A DNA stretch of 64,000 bases from Nocardia nova (lineage in GTDB: Bacteria > Actinomycetota > Actinomycetes > Mycobacteriales > Mycobacteriaceae). Shown here piece after piece: positions 16,254-25,662 of the stretch; positions within the stretch are counted from its first letter, which is position 1; each line of letters opens with the position of its first letter. The notes under the pieces were generated by a model. That model was given only the letters and a program-made list of their open reading frames with translations, searched no databases and was not told the DNA's origin. The stretch is from assembly GCF_002933465.1 (NCBI RefSeq), contig NZ_PSZE01000020.1, positions 1 through 64,000 on the forward strand, read 5' to 3'. The position numbers and the translations under genes were made by a program.

Positions 16254-18809
16254 ATGAATACGACAGTCGAACCCACGCAGCGCAAGACCGTGGTGGTCGT
16301 CGGCCACGGTATGGTCGGGCACCGGTTCGTGGAGGCGCTGCGCTCCCGCGACGAGGCCGGGCGCTGGCAGGTCGTTGTGCTGAGCGAGGAGTCGCAGGCC
16401 GCCTACGATCGCGTCGGCCTGTCGTCCTACGTCGGTGCCTGGGACAAGAGCGCGCTCGCCCTGCCCGGTAACGAATACGCCGGCGACGCACTGGTGGATC
16501 TGCGCCTCGGCGTGCGCGCCGACGAGATCGACCGCGCCGCCCGCAAGGTGACCACTTCCTCCGGCGACGTGATCGGTTACGACGCACTGGTTCTGGCGAC
16601 CGGATCGTATGCTTTCGTGCCGCCGGTACCGGGCCACGACCACCCCGAATGTTTCGTGTATCGCACCCTCGAGGACCTCGACGGCATCCGCGCCGCCGCG
16701 CAGAACGCGGGGCCCGGTGCGGTCGGTGTCGTCGTCGGCGGTGGCCTCCTCGGTCTGGAGGCGGCCAACGCCCTACGGCTCATGGGGATGACACCGCACG
16801 TCGTCGAATTCGCGCCGCGGCTGATGCCGGTGCAGGTCGACGAGGGCGGCGGCGCGATCCTGGAGAAGCTGGTCACCGATCTGGGGCTGCACGTGCACAC
16901 CGGCGTCGGCACCTCCGCCATCGAGCCCGCCGAAGACGGTGCGGGACTGCGTGTTTCGCTGTCGGACGAGTCGGTGATCGACGCCTCGCTGGTGGTGTTC
17001 TCCGCCGGCGTGCGTCCGCGTGACCAGATCGCCCGCGATGCCGGACTCGAGATCGGGCCGCGCGGGGGTGCGCTCACCGACCTCGGCATGGTCACCTCCG
17101 ACCCGAACATCTATGCCGTCGGCGAGGTCGCGGCCGTCGAGGGCACCTGCTACGGCCTGGTCGCCCCCGGCTACACCACCGCCGAGATCGTCGCGGACCG
17201 ATTGCTCGGCGGCGCGGGTGAATTCCCGGGCGCCGACCTGTCGACCAAGCTGAAACTGCTCGGTGTGGACGTGGCCAGCTTCGGTGACGCACACGCGACC
17301 ACCGAGGGCGCGCTGTCGGTGGTGCTGCACGACGCCGCCAAGGGCACCTACGCCAAGCTGGTGATCTCCGACGACGCCAAGACGCTGCTGGGCGGCATCC
17401 TGGTCGGCGACGCCTCGCAGTACGCGGCGCTGCGCCCGCTGGTCGGCAGTGAACTGCCCGCCGAACCGGCCGCGCTCATCTCGCCCGCGGGCGCCGAACT
17501 GGGTGCGGACGCCCTGCCCGACGAGGCACAGATCTGCTCCTGCAACAACGTGAGCAAAGGGGCCATCGTCGGAGCTATTCACGAAGGCGCCTGCGATATC
17601 GCCGGCGTCAAGAGCTGTACCTCCGCCGGAACCTCCTGCGGCGGTTGCGTTCCCATGATCAAGAAGTTGCTCGAGCAGTCCGGCGTCGAGATGTCGAAGG
17701 CGCTGTGCGAGCACTTCACCCAGTCGCGGTCGGAACTGTTCGAAATCGTGCAGGTGACCGGTATTCGCACCTTCTCGGAACTGATCGCCAAGCACGGCAC
17801 CGGAATCGGCTGCGATATCTGCAAGCCGACCGTCGCCTCCATCCTGGCCTCGACCTCGAGCGACCATATCCTCGACGGTGAGCAGTCCGCGCTGCAGGAC
17901 ACCAACGACCACTTCCTGGCCAACCTGCAGAAGAACGGCACCTATTCGGTGGTGCCGCGGATGCCCGGCGGTGAGGTGACGCCCGAGCAGCTGATCGAAA
18001 TCGGGCAGATCGCCAAGGATTTCGGCCTCTACGTCAAGGTCACCGGCGGTCAGCGCATCGACCTGTTCGGCGCGCGGGTCGAGCAGCTGCCGCAGATCTG
18101 GCAGCGACTGGTCGACAAGGGGATGGAATCCGGTCATGCCTACGGCAAATCGCTGCGCACCGTGAAGAGCTGCGTGGGCTCCACCTGGTGCCGCTACGGC
18201 CAGCAGGATTCGGTCGGCATGGCGGTGCTGCTGGAGAAGCGCTACCGCGGGCTGCGTTCGCCGCACAAGCTGAAGCTGGCGGTCTCGGGCTGTGCCCGCG
18301 AATGCGCCGAGGCGCGCGGCAAGGATGTCGGCGTCATCGCCACCGAGAACGGCTGGAACCTCTACGTCGGCGGCAACGGCGGCCTGACTCCCAAGCACGC
18401 GGTGCTGTTGGCCGGTGACCTCGACGACGAGACGCTGATCCGCTATATCGACCGCTATCTGATGTTCTACATCCGCACCGCCGACCGGCTGCAGCGCACC
18501 GCGCCGTGGCAGGAATCACTCGAGGGCGGCATCGAACACCTGAAGCAGGTCATCTGCGAGGACTCCCTCGGCATCGCCGCCGAACTGGAGGAGAGCATGG
18601 CCCGCCACGTCGCCGGCTACAAGGACGAATGGGCCGCGGTGCTGGAGGATCCGGCGAAACTGTCGCGCTTCGTCACCTTCGTCAACGCGCCGGAGGAGGC
18701 CGATCCGACGATCGCCTTCGACGAGAGCGGGGAGCGCAAGACGCCGGTTCTGCTCGGTATGCCGGACCTTCCGGCGATGCCGGTCGCAACTGCCACGCCC
18801 GGGAAATAG
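16254..18809 (+). CDS. nirB: NADH-dependent nitrite reductase, large subunit
   Basis: An 851-residue cytoplasmic enzyme that reduces nitrite to ammonium with six electrons from NAD(P)H. Domains in order: FAD/NAD(P)H module (VVVVGHGMVGHRFVEAL at the N-terminus, second Rossmann loop VVVGGGLLGLEAA), BFD-like [2Fe-2S] domain (CSCNNVSKGAI with CTSAGTSCGGC, about 428-466), and the sulfite/nitrite reductase ferredoxin-like halves. The siroheme-[4Fe-4S] ligands are CVGSTWC (about 640-646) and CARECAEARG (about 680-684). All catalytic ligands are intact. GGAGGA lies just upstream of the ATG. It needs siroheme, for which the chelatase gene lies in the same operon. Confidence 0.96.
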   Translation: MNTTVEPTQRKTVVVVGHGMVGHRFVEALRSRDEAGRWQVVVLSEESQAAYDRVGLSSYVGAWDKSALALPGNEYAGDALVDLRLGVRADEIDRAARKVTTSSGDVIGYDALVLATGSYAFVPPVPGHDHPECFVYRTLEDLDGIRAAAQNAGPGAVGVVVGGGLLGLEAANALRLMGMTPHVVEFAPRLMPVQVDEGGGAILEKLVTDLGLHVHTGVGTSAIEPAEDGAGLRVSLSDESVIDASLVVFSAGVRPRDQIARDAGLEIGPRGGALTDLGMVTSDPNIYAVGEVAAVEGTCYGLVAPGYTTAEIVADRLLGGAGEFPGADLSTKLKLLGVDVASFGDAHATTEGALSVVLHDAAKGTYAKLVISDDAKTLLGGILVGDASQYAALRPLVGSELPAEPAALISPAGAELGADALPDEAQICSCNNVSKGAIVGAIHEGACDIAGVKSCTSAGTSCGGCVPMIKKLLEQSGVEMSKALCEHFTQSRSELFEIVQVTGIRTFSELIAKHGTGIGCDICKPTVASILASTSSDHILDGEQSALQDTNDHFLANLQKNGTYSVVPRMPGGEVTPEQLIEIGQIAKDFGLYVKVTGGQRIDLFGARVEQLPQIWQRLVDKGMESGHAYGKSLRTVKSCVGSTWCRYGQQDSVGMAVLLEKRYRGLRSPHKLKLAVSGCARECAEARGKDVGVIATENGWNLYVGGNGGLTPKHAVLLAGDLDDETLIRYIDRYLMFYIRTADRLQRTAPWQESLEGGIEHLKQVICEDSLGIAAELEESMARHVAGYKDEWAAVLEDPAKLSRFVTFVNAPEEADPTIAFDESGERKTPVLLGMPDLPAMPVATATPGK

Positions 18810-18874
18810 CCACGTAATCGTGCGGAAACAGGACACCGGTACCTATTAGGTAAGGCGTTCGGAGGAGATTACCG

Positions 18875-19267
18875 ATGACCGTTATCGACACACCCGGCTT
18901 CGCACCGGCAACCACGACCGGCTGGACCTCGGCCTGCCGGCTCGATTACCTGATCCCCGGCCGCGGCGTGGCGGTACTGCTCAGAGGCGGGCGGCAGGCC
19001 GCGCTGTTCCTGCTGCCCGACGGCACGCTCTACGCCGTCGGCAATATCGATCCGTTCGGGCGGGCGGCGGTCATGTCCCGCGGCATCGTCGGCGACCGCG
19101 CCGGTGTGCCGGTCATCGCCTCGCCGCTGCTGAAGCAGGCGTTCTCGCTGCTGGACGGCCGTTGCCTGGACGACGACTCGGTCGCGCTGCCCGTCTACGG
19201 CGTGCGCGTCGTCGACGGGGTCGTCGCGGTGACCAACGAACCGGTGCAGTACGGCGGTACGCCGTGA
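18875..19267 (+). CDS. nirD: Nitrite reductase small subunit
   Basis: A 130-residue Rieske-fold protein, the small subunit partner of NirB. The fold is seen from LIPGRGVAVLLRGGRQAALFLLPDGTLYAVGNIDPF... segments and LPVYGVRV, but the Cys/His ligands of a Rieske cluster are missing, as is normal for NirD. GGAGGAGA precedes the ATG at good spacing. The 65-bp gap after nirB contains a short palindrome ACCTATTAGGT. Its stop overlaps the nnaR start (GTGA), indicating coupled translation. Confidence 0.92.
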   Translation: MTVIDTPGFAPATTTGWTSACRLDYLIPGRGVAVLLRGGRQAALFLLPDGTLYAVGNIDPFGRAAVMSRGIVGDRAGVPVIASPLLKQAFSLLDGRCLDDDSVALPVYGVRVVDGVVAVTNEPVQYGGTP

Positions 19268-20490
19268 GCGAAGCGCGACCCACCGAATTGAAACCCCTGG
19301 ACGGCTTCACCATCGGTGTCACGGCCGCCCGCCGGGCCGACGAACTGGCCACGCTGTTGAGCCGTCGAGGCGCGAATATCGTTTCCGCCCCGGCGATTCG
19401 GATCATCCCGCTGTCCGACGACACCGAGCTGGAGCGGGTCACCCGGCAGTTGGTCGCCGATCCGCCGCAGATCGCCGTCGCCACCACCGGCATCGGATTC
19501 CGCGGCTGGATGGAGGCGGCCGAAGGGTGGGGCCTGGCCGAAAACCTCCGGGAGACACTGGCTTCCACGCGGATGCTCGCCCGTGGTCCCAAGGCCAAGG
19601 GGGCGATCCGCGCCGCCGAATTGCGCGAGGAATGGTCGCCGGCCTCCGAATCCTCCGCCGAGGTGCTCGATCACCTGCTGGCGGCGGGTGTCGAGGGAGT
19701 ACGCATCGCGGTGCAGTTGCACGGCGCGACCACCGAATGGGAACCGGTACCCGACTTCTGTGAAGTACTGCGTTGTGCCGGAGCCGATGTCGTGCCGGTG
19801 CCGGTGTACCGCTGGGTGCCACCGGACGACCGCGTGCCGATGGACCGCATGATCGAGGGCGTGGTCACCTCCGCACTGGACTGCGTCACGTTCACCAGCG
19901 CGCCCGCGGTGGCCTCGATGTTGATGCGGGCGAAGGAAACCGGGCTGCTCGAGGGCGTCCTGCAGGCGATGCGTTCCCGGGTGCTGCCGGCGTGCGTCGG
20001 GCCGATCACGGCCGCACCGCTGGAGGAACTCGGGGTGCCGACGTCCATGCCGGGCCGGGCGCGCCTCGGGGCACTGGCCCGCCACGTCGCCGAGGAGCTT
20101 CCTCGCCGTGCCAATCGAATTCACGCTGCCGGGCACGAATTGAGCGTGCGCGGCGGCTGTGTTGTGGTCGACGGTTCGGTCCGCCAGCTCGCTCCCGCGC
20201 CGATGGCGTTGATGCGGGCGCTGGCCCGCCAGCCCGGCCGTGTGGTGTCCCGGGAGGATCTGCTGGCGGCGCTGCCCGGCGGCGGTGACGACACCCACGC
20301 GGTGGAGACCGGAATCGCGCGACTGCGTGCGGGGCTTGGTACGCCGAAGGCGATTCAGACGGTGGTCAAGCGCGGTTATCGGCTCGCCCTCGACCCCGCC
20401 GAATGTGTCGACAACAGCACCCGCCCGCCGGTGGGGTACGCCCCGTCGCTGCGCCCGCAGCGGCCCGCGCCCATGGCGGGGGTGTGGTGA
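19264..20490 (+). CDS. nnaR: NnaR-type regulator: uroporphyrinogen-III synthase-like domain plus winged helix
   Basis: A 408-residue protein. Residues about 10-275 are a HemD (uroporphyrinogen-III synthase) fold (FTIGVTAARRADELATLLSRRGA at the start, DCVTFTSAPAVASML later). Residues about 305-385 are an OmpR/PhoB-type winged helix (MALMRALARQPGRVVSREDLL, GLGTPKAIQTVVKRGYRL). This domain pair and the place beside nirBD match NnaR, described in Mycobacterium and Streptomyces as a co-activator with GlnR of nitrate/nitrite assimilation (Rv0260c type). Whether it keeps synthase activity is unknown. GTG start overlaps nirD; its stop overlaps the next gene, so dosage is tied to the operon. Confidence 0.9.
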   Translation: MSEARPTELKPLDGFTIGVTAARRADELATLLSRRGANIVSAPAIRIIPLSDDTELERVTRQLVADPPQIAVATTGIGFRGWMEAAEGWGLAENLRETLASTRMLARGPKAKGAIRAAELREEWSPASESSAEVLDHLLAAGVEGVRIAVQLHGATTEWEPVPDFCEVLRCAGADVVPVPVYRWVPPDDRVPMDRMIEGVVTSALDCVTFTSAPAVASMLMRAKETGLLEGVLQAMRSRVLPACVGPITAAPLEELGVPTSMPGRARLGALARHVAEELPRRANRIHAAGHELSVRGGCVVVDGSVRQLAPAPMALMRALARQPGRVVSREDLLAALPGGGDDTHAVETGIARLRAGLGTPKAIQTVVKRGYRLALDPAECVDNSTRPPVGYAPSLRPQRPAPMAGVW

Positions 20491-21203
20491 ACGTTCCCGC
20501 GCTGGTGCTGGTCGCGCACGGCACCCGCAGTGCCAAAGGTGTACAGATGGTCGCCGCATTGGCCGATGCGGTGCGCGCGGAGATGGGACGTACCGGCGCC
20601 GAGCCGCCGGTACGGACCGCCTTCGTCGACGTGCTCGGCCCCACCCCCGCCGAGGTACTGGGTGAGCTGAACGGTGTTCCGGCGGTAGTGGTTCCGGCCT
20701 TCCTCGCCTCCGGTTACCACGTCTACCAGGACGTTCCGCGTGAGGTGCGCGACAGCGGCCACCCGGATGTGGTTGTGACCCCGGCGATGGGACCGGACCC
20801 GATGCTGGCGCGGGTGATGCGGATACGGCTGTACGAGGCGGGGATGCGTCCCGGCGATGCCGTGGTCTTCGCGGCGGCCGGATCCTCCGACGCGCGTGCC
20901 CGCCACGATGTGCGGCGGGCGACCGCCATGCTGGCGGAGGAGCTCGGCGTAGCGGTCCGCACGGCCCATATCGCCACCGGTGAACCGCGAGTGCCGGAAG
21001 TCGTTGCCGCGCTGCGGGAATCCGGCGCACAGCGGGTGTTCGTCGGCTCGTACCTCTTGGCGCACGGGCTGTTCCAGCAACGCTTGCACGAGTCGGGCGC
21101 CGACGGAGTCGCCGAACCGCTCGGCGTGCATCGTGCGGTCGTTCGGCTGCTCGTCGACCGTTACCGCACCGCTGCGGCCGAATTCCTCACCACCGCAGCC
21201 TGA
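20487..21203 (+). CDS. Sirohydrochlorin chelatase-like protein (CbiX/SirB type, Rv0259c-like)
   Basis: A 238-residue class II chelatase of the CbiX/SirB family, which inserts Fe2+ (or Co2+) into sirohydrochlorin to form siroheme. Two repeated halves are visible: VLVAHGTRSAKGVQMVAAL with the first active histidine, and VVFAAAGSSDARARHDVRRA. VVVPAFLASGYHVYQDVP holds the second histidine motif. GTG start overlaps the nnaR stop (GTGA). Place at the end of the nirBD operon makes siroheme supply for NirB its likely job. Same order occurs as Rv0259c-Rv0260c. Confidence 0.87.
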   Translation: MNVPALVLVAHGTRSAKGVQMVAALADAVRAEMGRTGAEPPVRTAFVDVLGPTPAEVLGELNGVPAVVVPAFLASGYHVYQDVPREVRDSGHPDVVVTPAMGPDPMLARVMRIRLYEAGMRPGDAVVFAAAGSSDARARHDVRRATAMLAEELGVAVRTAHIATGEPRVPEVVAALRESGAQRVFVGSYLLAHGLFQQRLHESGADGVAEPLGVHRAVVRLLVDRYRTAAAEFLTTAA

Positions 21204-21332
21204 TTCGCCTCGCAACGCTTTCGCGGCGATGCATAGGTTTCGGATGCCGCATCGGACGCCGGGACCACCGGCGAAGCCCCGCCGCCGCGGAACCCGGCAC
21301 GCTGGTAGCGGCGCGATCACCGTGGGAATCCG

Positions 21333-21746
21333 GTGCGGTCCCTGCCGGTGCACAGGTGCCACCTGGTCCTGCGACCCGGGCTTGCGCCCGAATTGGGCGC
21401 GCCGTTCGCGTACGGCCGGCGCGCAGTCCGTGGACGAACCGCCGCGTGGCGCGAGGGCATCGCGAGTCTGCGCGCCGCCTGGGCCGCCCACCCGGACGAT
21501 CGTGTCCTGGCCGACCTGATCGACGAATTCCGCACGGGCAGCGCCGAATTCGCCGAACTGTGGGAGCGCAGAGATGTGCGGGTGCAGGGCCGGGGCCGCA
21601 AGACGATGCATCACCCTCGGGTGGGTGCGGTCACCGTCGCGTATGAGGCGCTGATGCCGTTGCAGGATCCCGATCAGCGCCTGATCATCGACCGCGCCGC
21701 CGACGAATCGAGCCAGGTGGCGCTGGATCGGCTCGCCGCCGAGTAG
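21333..21746 (+). pseudogene. C-terminal remnant of an MmyB-type XRE regulator
   Basis: An open frame of 137 codons matching only the ligand-binding half of MmyB-like regulators: WREGIASLRAAWAAHPDD, FRTGSAEFAELWERRDV and KTMHHPRVGAVTVAYEAL are typical. Complete members are about 270-290 residues with an N-terminal helix-turn-helix; none is found in any frame in the 130 bases between the chelatase gene and this frame. The first 30 codons look unrelated. It is probably a 5'-truncated gene, not a functional regulator. Confidence 0.6.
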
Positions 21747-21889
21747 GACTCGGCGAAAAAAATTTCGGGAAAATTCGCGAACTGTGTCGAATGTGCGAGA
21801 TCGGCCTCGACCAGGGGGTGACAGCGAGTTGGACACACTCCAGGAGTCTCAATGAAGTTGTCAAGCCGCGAGCATGACCGGCGGAGCGG

Positions 21890-21946
21890 GGTGTCGACGC
21901 TGGTAAAGGCCATCATTGGGCGGCGGTGGTCGATGACACCGGTGCC
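21890..21946 (+). mobile_element. Possible IS110-family transposase N-terminal remnant
   Basis: One frame reads GVDAGKGHHWAAVVDDTGA, which matches the start of the DEDD domain of IS110-type transposases (G-[IV]-D-x-[GS]-K-x-H-H). The match ends after about 19 codons and nothing else of the element is seen. In the 475-bp gap before the esterase this and the hairpin at 22048-22080 are the only structure I find. Confidence 0.35.
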
Positions 21947-22047
21947 ACGCGCACGCGGCGGCGGCCGGCGCCGCGCTGCAGACCATGTCGAAGATCGATA
22001 TCGCCGCGATCCGGGCCGCCGTCGCCGCCGGCTGACCGGCTCGGCGC

Positions 22048-22080
22048 ACGTCACCGCCGGACCGTTCCCGGCGGTGACGT
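22048..22080. terminator. 13-bp hairpin in intergenic DNA
   Basis: ACGTCACCGCCGG and its exact complement form a 13-bp stem with a 7-base loop. It lies 12 bases after an in-frame stop ending a short reading (MSKIDIAAIRAAVAAG), as a terminator of a lost gene would, and 140 bases before the esterase start. Confidence 0.55.
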
Positions 22081-22222
22081 GTGGCCGCGCGCGAAGATAG
22101 CCCGGCGGATGCGGACCGCCGGTGCCGGGACCGCGGAGGCCGCCGCGTGCGCGCAGAGGCTTCCGGTGGACACGCTTGTCGAGTGTGCTGCGGGGACCGC
22201 GACCGGGTGGAATACTCCGCGT

Positions 22223-23206
22223 ATGCACCGGCTCCCGCGCTGTTTTGCTGTCCTGTTCGCCGCCTTCGCCTCGATTGCCGCGATTGTGCCCGCGGTCGCA
22301 TCGGCGGATCCCGGCGGGCCCGCCATCGTCGACGTCCATCCGCTGGGCGGTCGCCAATATTCGGTGGTGGTCTATTCCCCAGCGATGAACAAGCAGATCA
22401 CCGTCTGGATGTCGCATCCGGATTTCGCGGCGCCGGCGCTGTACCTGCTCAACGCCGTCGACGGCGGCGAGGACGGCGGGCCGTGGACCAACCGCACCGA
22501 CGTCGCGCAATTCTTCGCCGACAAACCGGTGAACGTGATCGTTCCGATGGGCGGGCGGGCCAGCTACTACACCGACTGGAAGTCCGACGATCCGGTGCTG
22601 GGCCGCAACGAGTGGACGACATTTCTGACCCAGGAGCTGCCGCCGCTGTTGAACTCACGATTCCAGATGACGGGCCGCAATGCCGTCGCGGGGACCTCGA
22701 TGTCGGCGACCTCGGCACTCGATCTGGCCATCGGGGCGCCGGGCCTGTACCAGGCGGTCGGCGCCTACAGCGGTTGTCCGGTGACCAGCGGCGCGATACC
22801 GCAGGCCTACGTGTACTCGCAGCTGGGCATCTTCGGCGCGAATGCAGGGAACATGTGGGGTGCGCCGACCGATCCGGACTGGGCCGCTCACGATCCGGTG
22901 GTCAACGCCGATCGGTTGCGCGGTAAGGCTCTCTACATCTCCTCGGGCAACGGCGTTCCCGGTGTCCACGACACCCTCGCCGATCCGTCGATCGGCGGAA
23001 ATCCGGGTGCGCTGGCCGACCGGATCGCGGTCGGCGGGGCGATGGAGAGCGTCGTCGACTCGTGCACCGGGCAGCTGACCGGTCGCCTTGCCACACTGGG
23101 CATTCCGGCGACCGTCGTGCACCGCAACGGCACCCACGCGTGGATCTACTGGCAGGACGATCTGCACGACTCGTGGTCGGTCTTCGCCCCGGCGCTGGGA
23201 GTGTAG
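22223..23206 (+). CDS. Secreted antigen-85-like esterase/mycolyltransferase
   Basis: A 327-residue exported alpha/beta hydrolase of the esterase D/antigen 85 family. A Sec signal peptide (MHRLPRCFAVLFAAFASIAAI, cleavage likely after ASA near residue 28) precedes a mature domain with PVNVIVPMGGRASYYTDW, the nucleophile region VAGTSMSATSALDL (about residues 153-166; GxSxS with Ser as in Ag85) and the histidine in NGTHAWIYW. Ag85 proteins transfer mycolates to trehalose and arabinogalactan in the cell wall, which would suit a mycolate-making host. Whether this one uses mycolates is inferred. It is monocistronic. Confidence 0.85.
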   Translation: MHRLPRCFAVLFAAFASIAAIVPAVASADPGGPAIVDVHPLGGRQYSVVVYSPAMNKQITVWMSHPDFAAPALYLLNAVDGGEDGGPWTNRTDVAQFFADKPVNVIVPMGGRASYYTDWKSDDPVLGRNEWTTFLTQELPPLLNSRFQMTGRNAVAGTSMSATSALDLAIGAPGLYQAVGAYSGCPVTSGAIPQAYVYSQLGIFGANAGNMWGAPTDPDWAAHDPVVNADRLRGKALYISSGNGVPGVHDTLADPSIGGNPGALADRIAVGGAMESVVDSCTGQLTGRLATLGIPATVVHRNGTHAWIYWQDDLHDSWSVFAPALGV

Positions 23207-23229
23207 GCCCGAATTCCGAAGTCGTGCGC

Positions 23230-23368
23230 CGCGCCGCTCGAACGGCACGCCCAGGCTGTCCGCCAGGCAGATGCCGGTGAAACCGGCCTGTTCCGCGGCC
23301 CGCGCAAGGTCGACCCAGTGCGTGGGATCCCCGCCCGCCTCGGCGAAATGGAAACGCATGACCGCCAT
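23230..23368 (-). pseudogene. N-terminal remnant of a luciferase-like (LLM) oxidoreductase
   Basis: Reading from an ATG at 23368 or 23359 (MRFHFAEAGGDPTHW), about 38 codons match the start of F420/FMN-dependent LLM-class oxidoreductases: VDLARAAEQAGFTGICLADS. Such enzymes are normally 280-350 residues. After that point the frame runs as an antisense shadow of the esterase gene. Only the N-terminus survives. Confidence 0.55.
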
Positions 23369-23466
23369 GGTGGCCGCCGGTCCCCGGGTGGCGGGTCGGC
23401 GGCCCGGTCAGCGGCCGTCCGCGACGACTCAGCGGGCCACCGGGTTGACCCGGCTCGCGCCGGGGT

Positions 23467-25167
23467 TCAGCGGCCCACCTGCCGACGATAGGTCACCTTG
23501 TCGAATTCGCGGCCGTACTCGTCGACGGCCACCACGTCCATCTCGCTGGCGAAGAATCCCGGCCGCACGTCGACCCGGATGAACGAGTAGTTCCGGAACC
23601 GCACTCGCGACCAGGGCGCGGCCTCGTCCTGTTTGGCGCCCGCCGGCGTCCAGACATAGCTGTTGGGCACCGTGGTGTCCGGCACCTCGTGGCCGCGGTA
23701 GGTCTCCGGTGAGCCGGGCTGGAAGCCGTAGCGGGGACGTCCGCCGCCGCCCACCGTGTAGTAGACGGTGCCGTCCGCGTCGGGGTAGATAATCGAATTG
23801 TCGCCCGCCGCCTTGGTCGGGCGGCCGCCGCGGATCGGGTCGGTGCGCTCGAAGATGTGGTTGTGCCCTTGGAGCACCAAGTCGACCTGGTAGCGGTCGA
23901 ACAGCGCGCACCAGGCATCACGCAGACCACCGTCGCTGGCATGGGAGTCGGTGGTCGAATAGGCGCAGTGATGGAAGAAGCAGACGATGAAGTCGATATC
24001 CGGATTCGCGCGGTACTCCGCGAGAGTTCTTTCCACCCAGCTGGTCTGAGCGCCGCCCGAATAGCCGGTATTGGCCTTGATCTCGTAGGAGACGTCGTTG
24101 GCGTCCAGCGACAGCACCGCCACATTGCCGTAGGTGAACGAGTACGCCGACGGGCAGCCCGCGGGCCCGTTGGCCGGAAGGTCCAGGCGGGCGAGGTGTC
24201 CGCCGTAGCCGTGAGTGCCGTAGGCGGCCTCCATGTCGTGGTTGCCGGTGGCGAACATCCACGGCGTGGTCGAGGCGCTGGATTCGATGGCGCCGAAATA
24301 CACGTCCCACACATAGGGATTGAACTTGTCGAATCCGTCGGGCAGCTTGTCGCCGGCGGCGACGTACCGCGGCTTCTTCCCCGCGCCCGACGGGTCGGCG
24401 TAGGCGATATCGCCCGCCAGCACGTGGAAATCCGGTTTGCAGGCCACGATCTGACGCATCACGTTGTCCGCGTGCGGGACCGCCGGGTCGTTGTCGGGCT
24501 TGTAGTACTTGTCGTCGTAGTCGCCCGGAGCGACGCCCGCCGGCTGGGTGGGAGTGTCGTCGGTGCCCTGGTCGCCCATCATGGTGAACCGAAAGGGCAG
24601 TACCGCGTTGCGCACACTCGGCATCGCGGTCGACGCGGCGCGGATGTCACCGACGAATCCGTCCGAGGTGCGCCACCGGTAGAAATGCGGCAGCCGTCCG
24701 GGCAGGCCGTCGACCGGCGCGTGCACGTAGAACTGCTCGGCGGCGAGGACGCCACTGTCGCTCGTGGGGATCTGGGTCACCAGATCGCGCACCTCCGCCT
24801 CGACGCTCGCGCCGAGCGCCGGGGTCGGGCCGTGATCGAGAAAGACCTTGGTTCCGCTGGGATTACGCGACAGCTGCGCGGCGAAGCGCAGCTGGCTGGC
24901 GGCGTCGGGGCCGTAGCCGACATGGCGGCCGCCCACCGCGAGCTGCGCCTGATCGGCATAGGCGCGCCCCGCGAACGGTGAGGTGCCGACGGCGGCCACC
25001 GCGGCGGCCGCGGCCGAACCGCGCAGGAAGTTCCGCCGCGACACCGCATGCCGCCGCAGATATCCCCGCTGCCATTCGTGCTGTTCGGCCATCGTCATGG
25101 TGGCGGCCAAGTGCTCGGGGATTCCGGTATCGGGGATGTCACCGGCAGGATTCAAGCGATTCCGCAT
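23467..25167 (-). CDS. Tat-exported purple-acid-phosphatase-like metallophosphoesterase
   Basis: A 566-residue secreted phosphatase. A twin-arginine signal is seen as SRRNFLRGSAAAAAVAAVG (about residues 43-61). A fibronectin-like N-terminal part follows, then the calcineurin-type catalytic domain with all metal motifs: MMGDQG, AGDIAYADP, ATGNHDME, CFFHHCAYS and LQGHNHIFER. Purple acid phosphatases use a dinuclear metal centre to release phosphate from esters outside the cell, so phosphate scavenging is likely. ATG at 25167 (MRNRLNPAG) is chosen, but an internal ATG (MTMAEQHEW) closer to the signal is possible. It stands alone; no Pho box is recognisable upstream. Confidence 0.85.
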   Translation of the reverse strand: MRNRLNPAGDIPDTGIPEHLAATMTMAEQHEWQRGYLRRHAVSRRNFLRGSAAAAAVAAVGTSPFAGRAYADQAQLAVGGRHVGYGPDAASQLRFAAQLSRNPSGTKVFLDHGPTPALGASVEAEVRDLVTQIPTSDSGVLAAEQFYVHAPVDGLPGRLPHFYRWRTSDGFVGDIRAASTAMPSVRNAVLPFRFTMMGDQGTDDTPTQPAGVAPGDYDDKYYKPDNDPAVPHADNVMRQIVACKPDFHVLAGDIAYADPSGAGKKPRYVAAGDKLPDGFDKFNPYVWDVYFGAIESSASTTPWMFATGNHDMEAAYGTHGYGGHLARLDLPANGPAGCPSAYSFTYGNVAVLSLDANDVSYEIKANTGYSGGAQTSWVERTLAEYRANPDIDFIVCFFHHCAYSTTDSHASDGGLRDAWCALFDRYQVDLVLQGHNHIFERTDPIRGGRPTKAAGDNSIIYPDADGTVYYTVGGGGRPRYGFQPGSPETYRGHEVPDTTVPNSYVWTPAGAKQDEAAPWSRVRFRNYSFIRVDVRPGFFASEMDVVAVDEYGREFDKVTYRRQVGR

Positions 25168-25303
25168 GAGGTTGGATGCTGGCCCAACCATCGGACCGGA
25201 GCAACCGCTGCGGGTTCCCAAGGGCGCGAATTCTCGGTGAATTCTTCGGGCCGGCCGCCGCGGCATGGCGCCGATCTGTCGGTGCCCGGTGTGAGAATGC
25301 CGT

Positions 25304-25639
25304 ATGGCCTACGACGAAGAGTTGGCGGACCGGATCCGGGACCTGCTCGGGCCCGCGGTGACCGAGACGGTCGAAAAGCGCATGTTCGGCGGGCTGGCCT
25401 TCCTGGTCGGCGGCAATATGGCGGTCGCGGCCAGCGGCCAGGGCGGACTGCTGGTCCGGGTCGATCCCGCGCAGGCCGAGGAACTCATCGACGGCTCCGC
25501 GGTCGCGCCGATGGTGATGGGCGGACGGGAGATGCGGAACTGGCTGCGGGTGGCGCCGGAATACCTCGACGACGACGAGGTGCTGCACACCTGGCTGGAT
25601 CGGGGGCTCGGATATGCCCGGACATTACCGCCGAAATAG
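25304..25639 (+). CDS. TfoX N-terminal domain protein
   Basis: A 111-residue protein consisting only of the TfoX-N domain (MAYDEELADRIRDLL, KRMFGGLAFLVGGNMAVA, then MVMGGREMRNWLRV). The domain is named from the Haemophilus competence regulator, but stand-alone actinobacterial copies have no established function. Hydrophobic core residues are kept and the length is normal, so it seems functional. ATG start. It is divergent from the phosphatase gene and convergent with the TetR gene; 23 bases separate its stop from the TetR stop. Confidence 0.8.
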   Translation: MAYDEELADRIRDLLGPAVTETVEKRMFGGLAFLVGGNMAVAASGQGGLLVRVDPAQAEELIDGSAVAPMVMGGREMRNWLRVAPEYLDDDEVLHTWLDRGLGYARTLPPK

Positions 25640-25662
25640 CTGGAATACATTGTCCGCCAGCG

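Noticed and set aside
18841..18851. Palindrome ACCTATTAGGT between nirB and nirD as an internal operator
   Set aside because: Short, unsupported by any promoter element, and lies within a tight operon.
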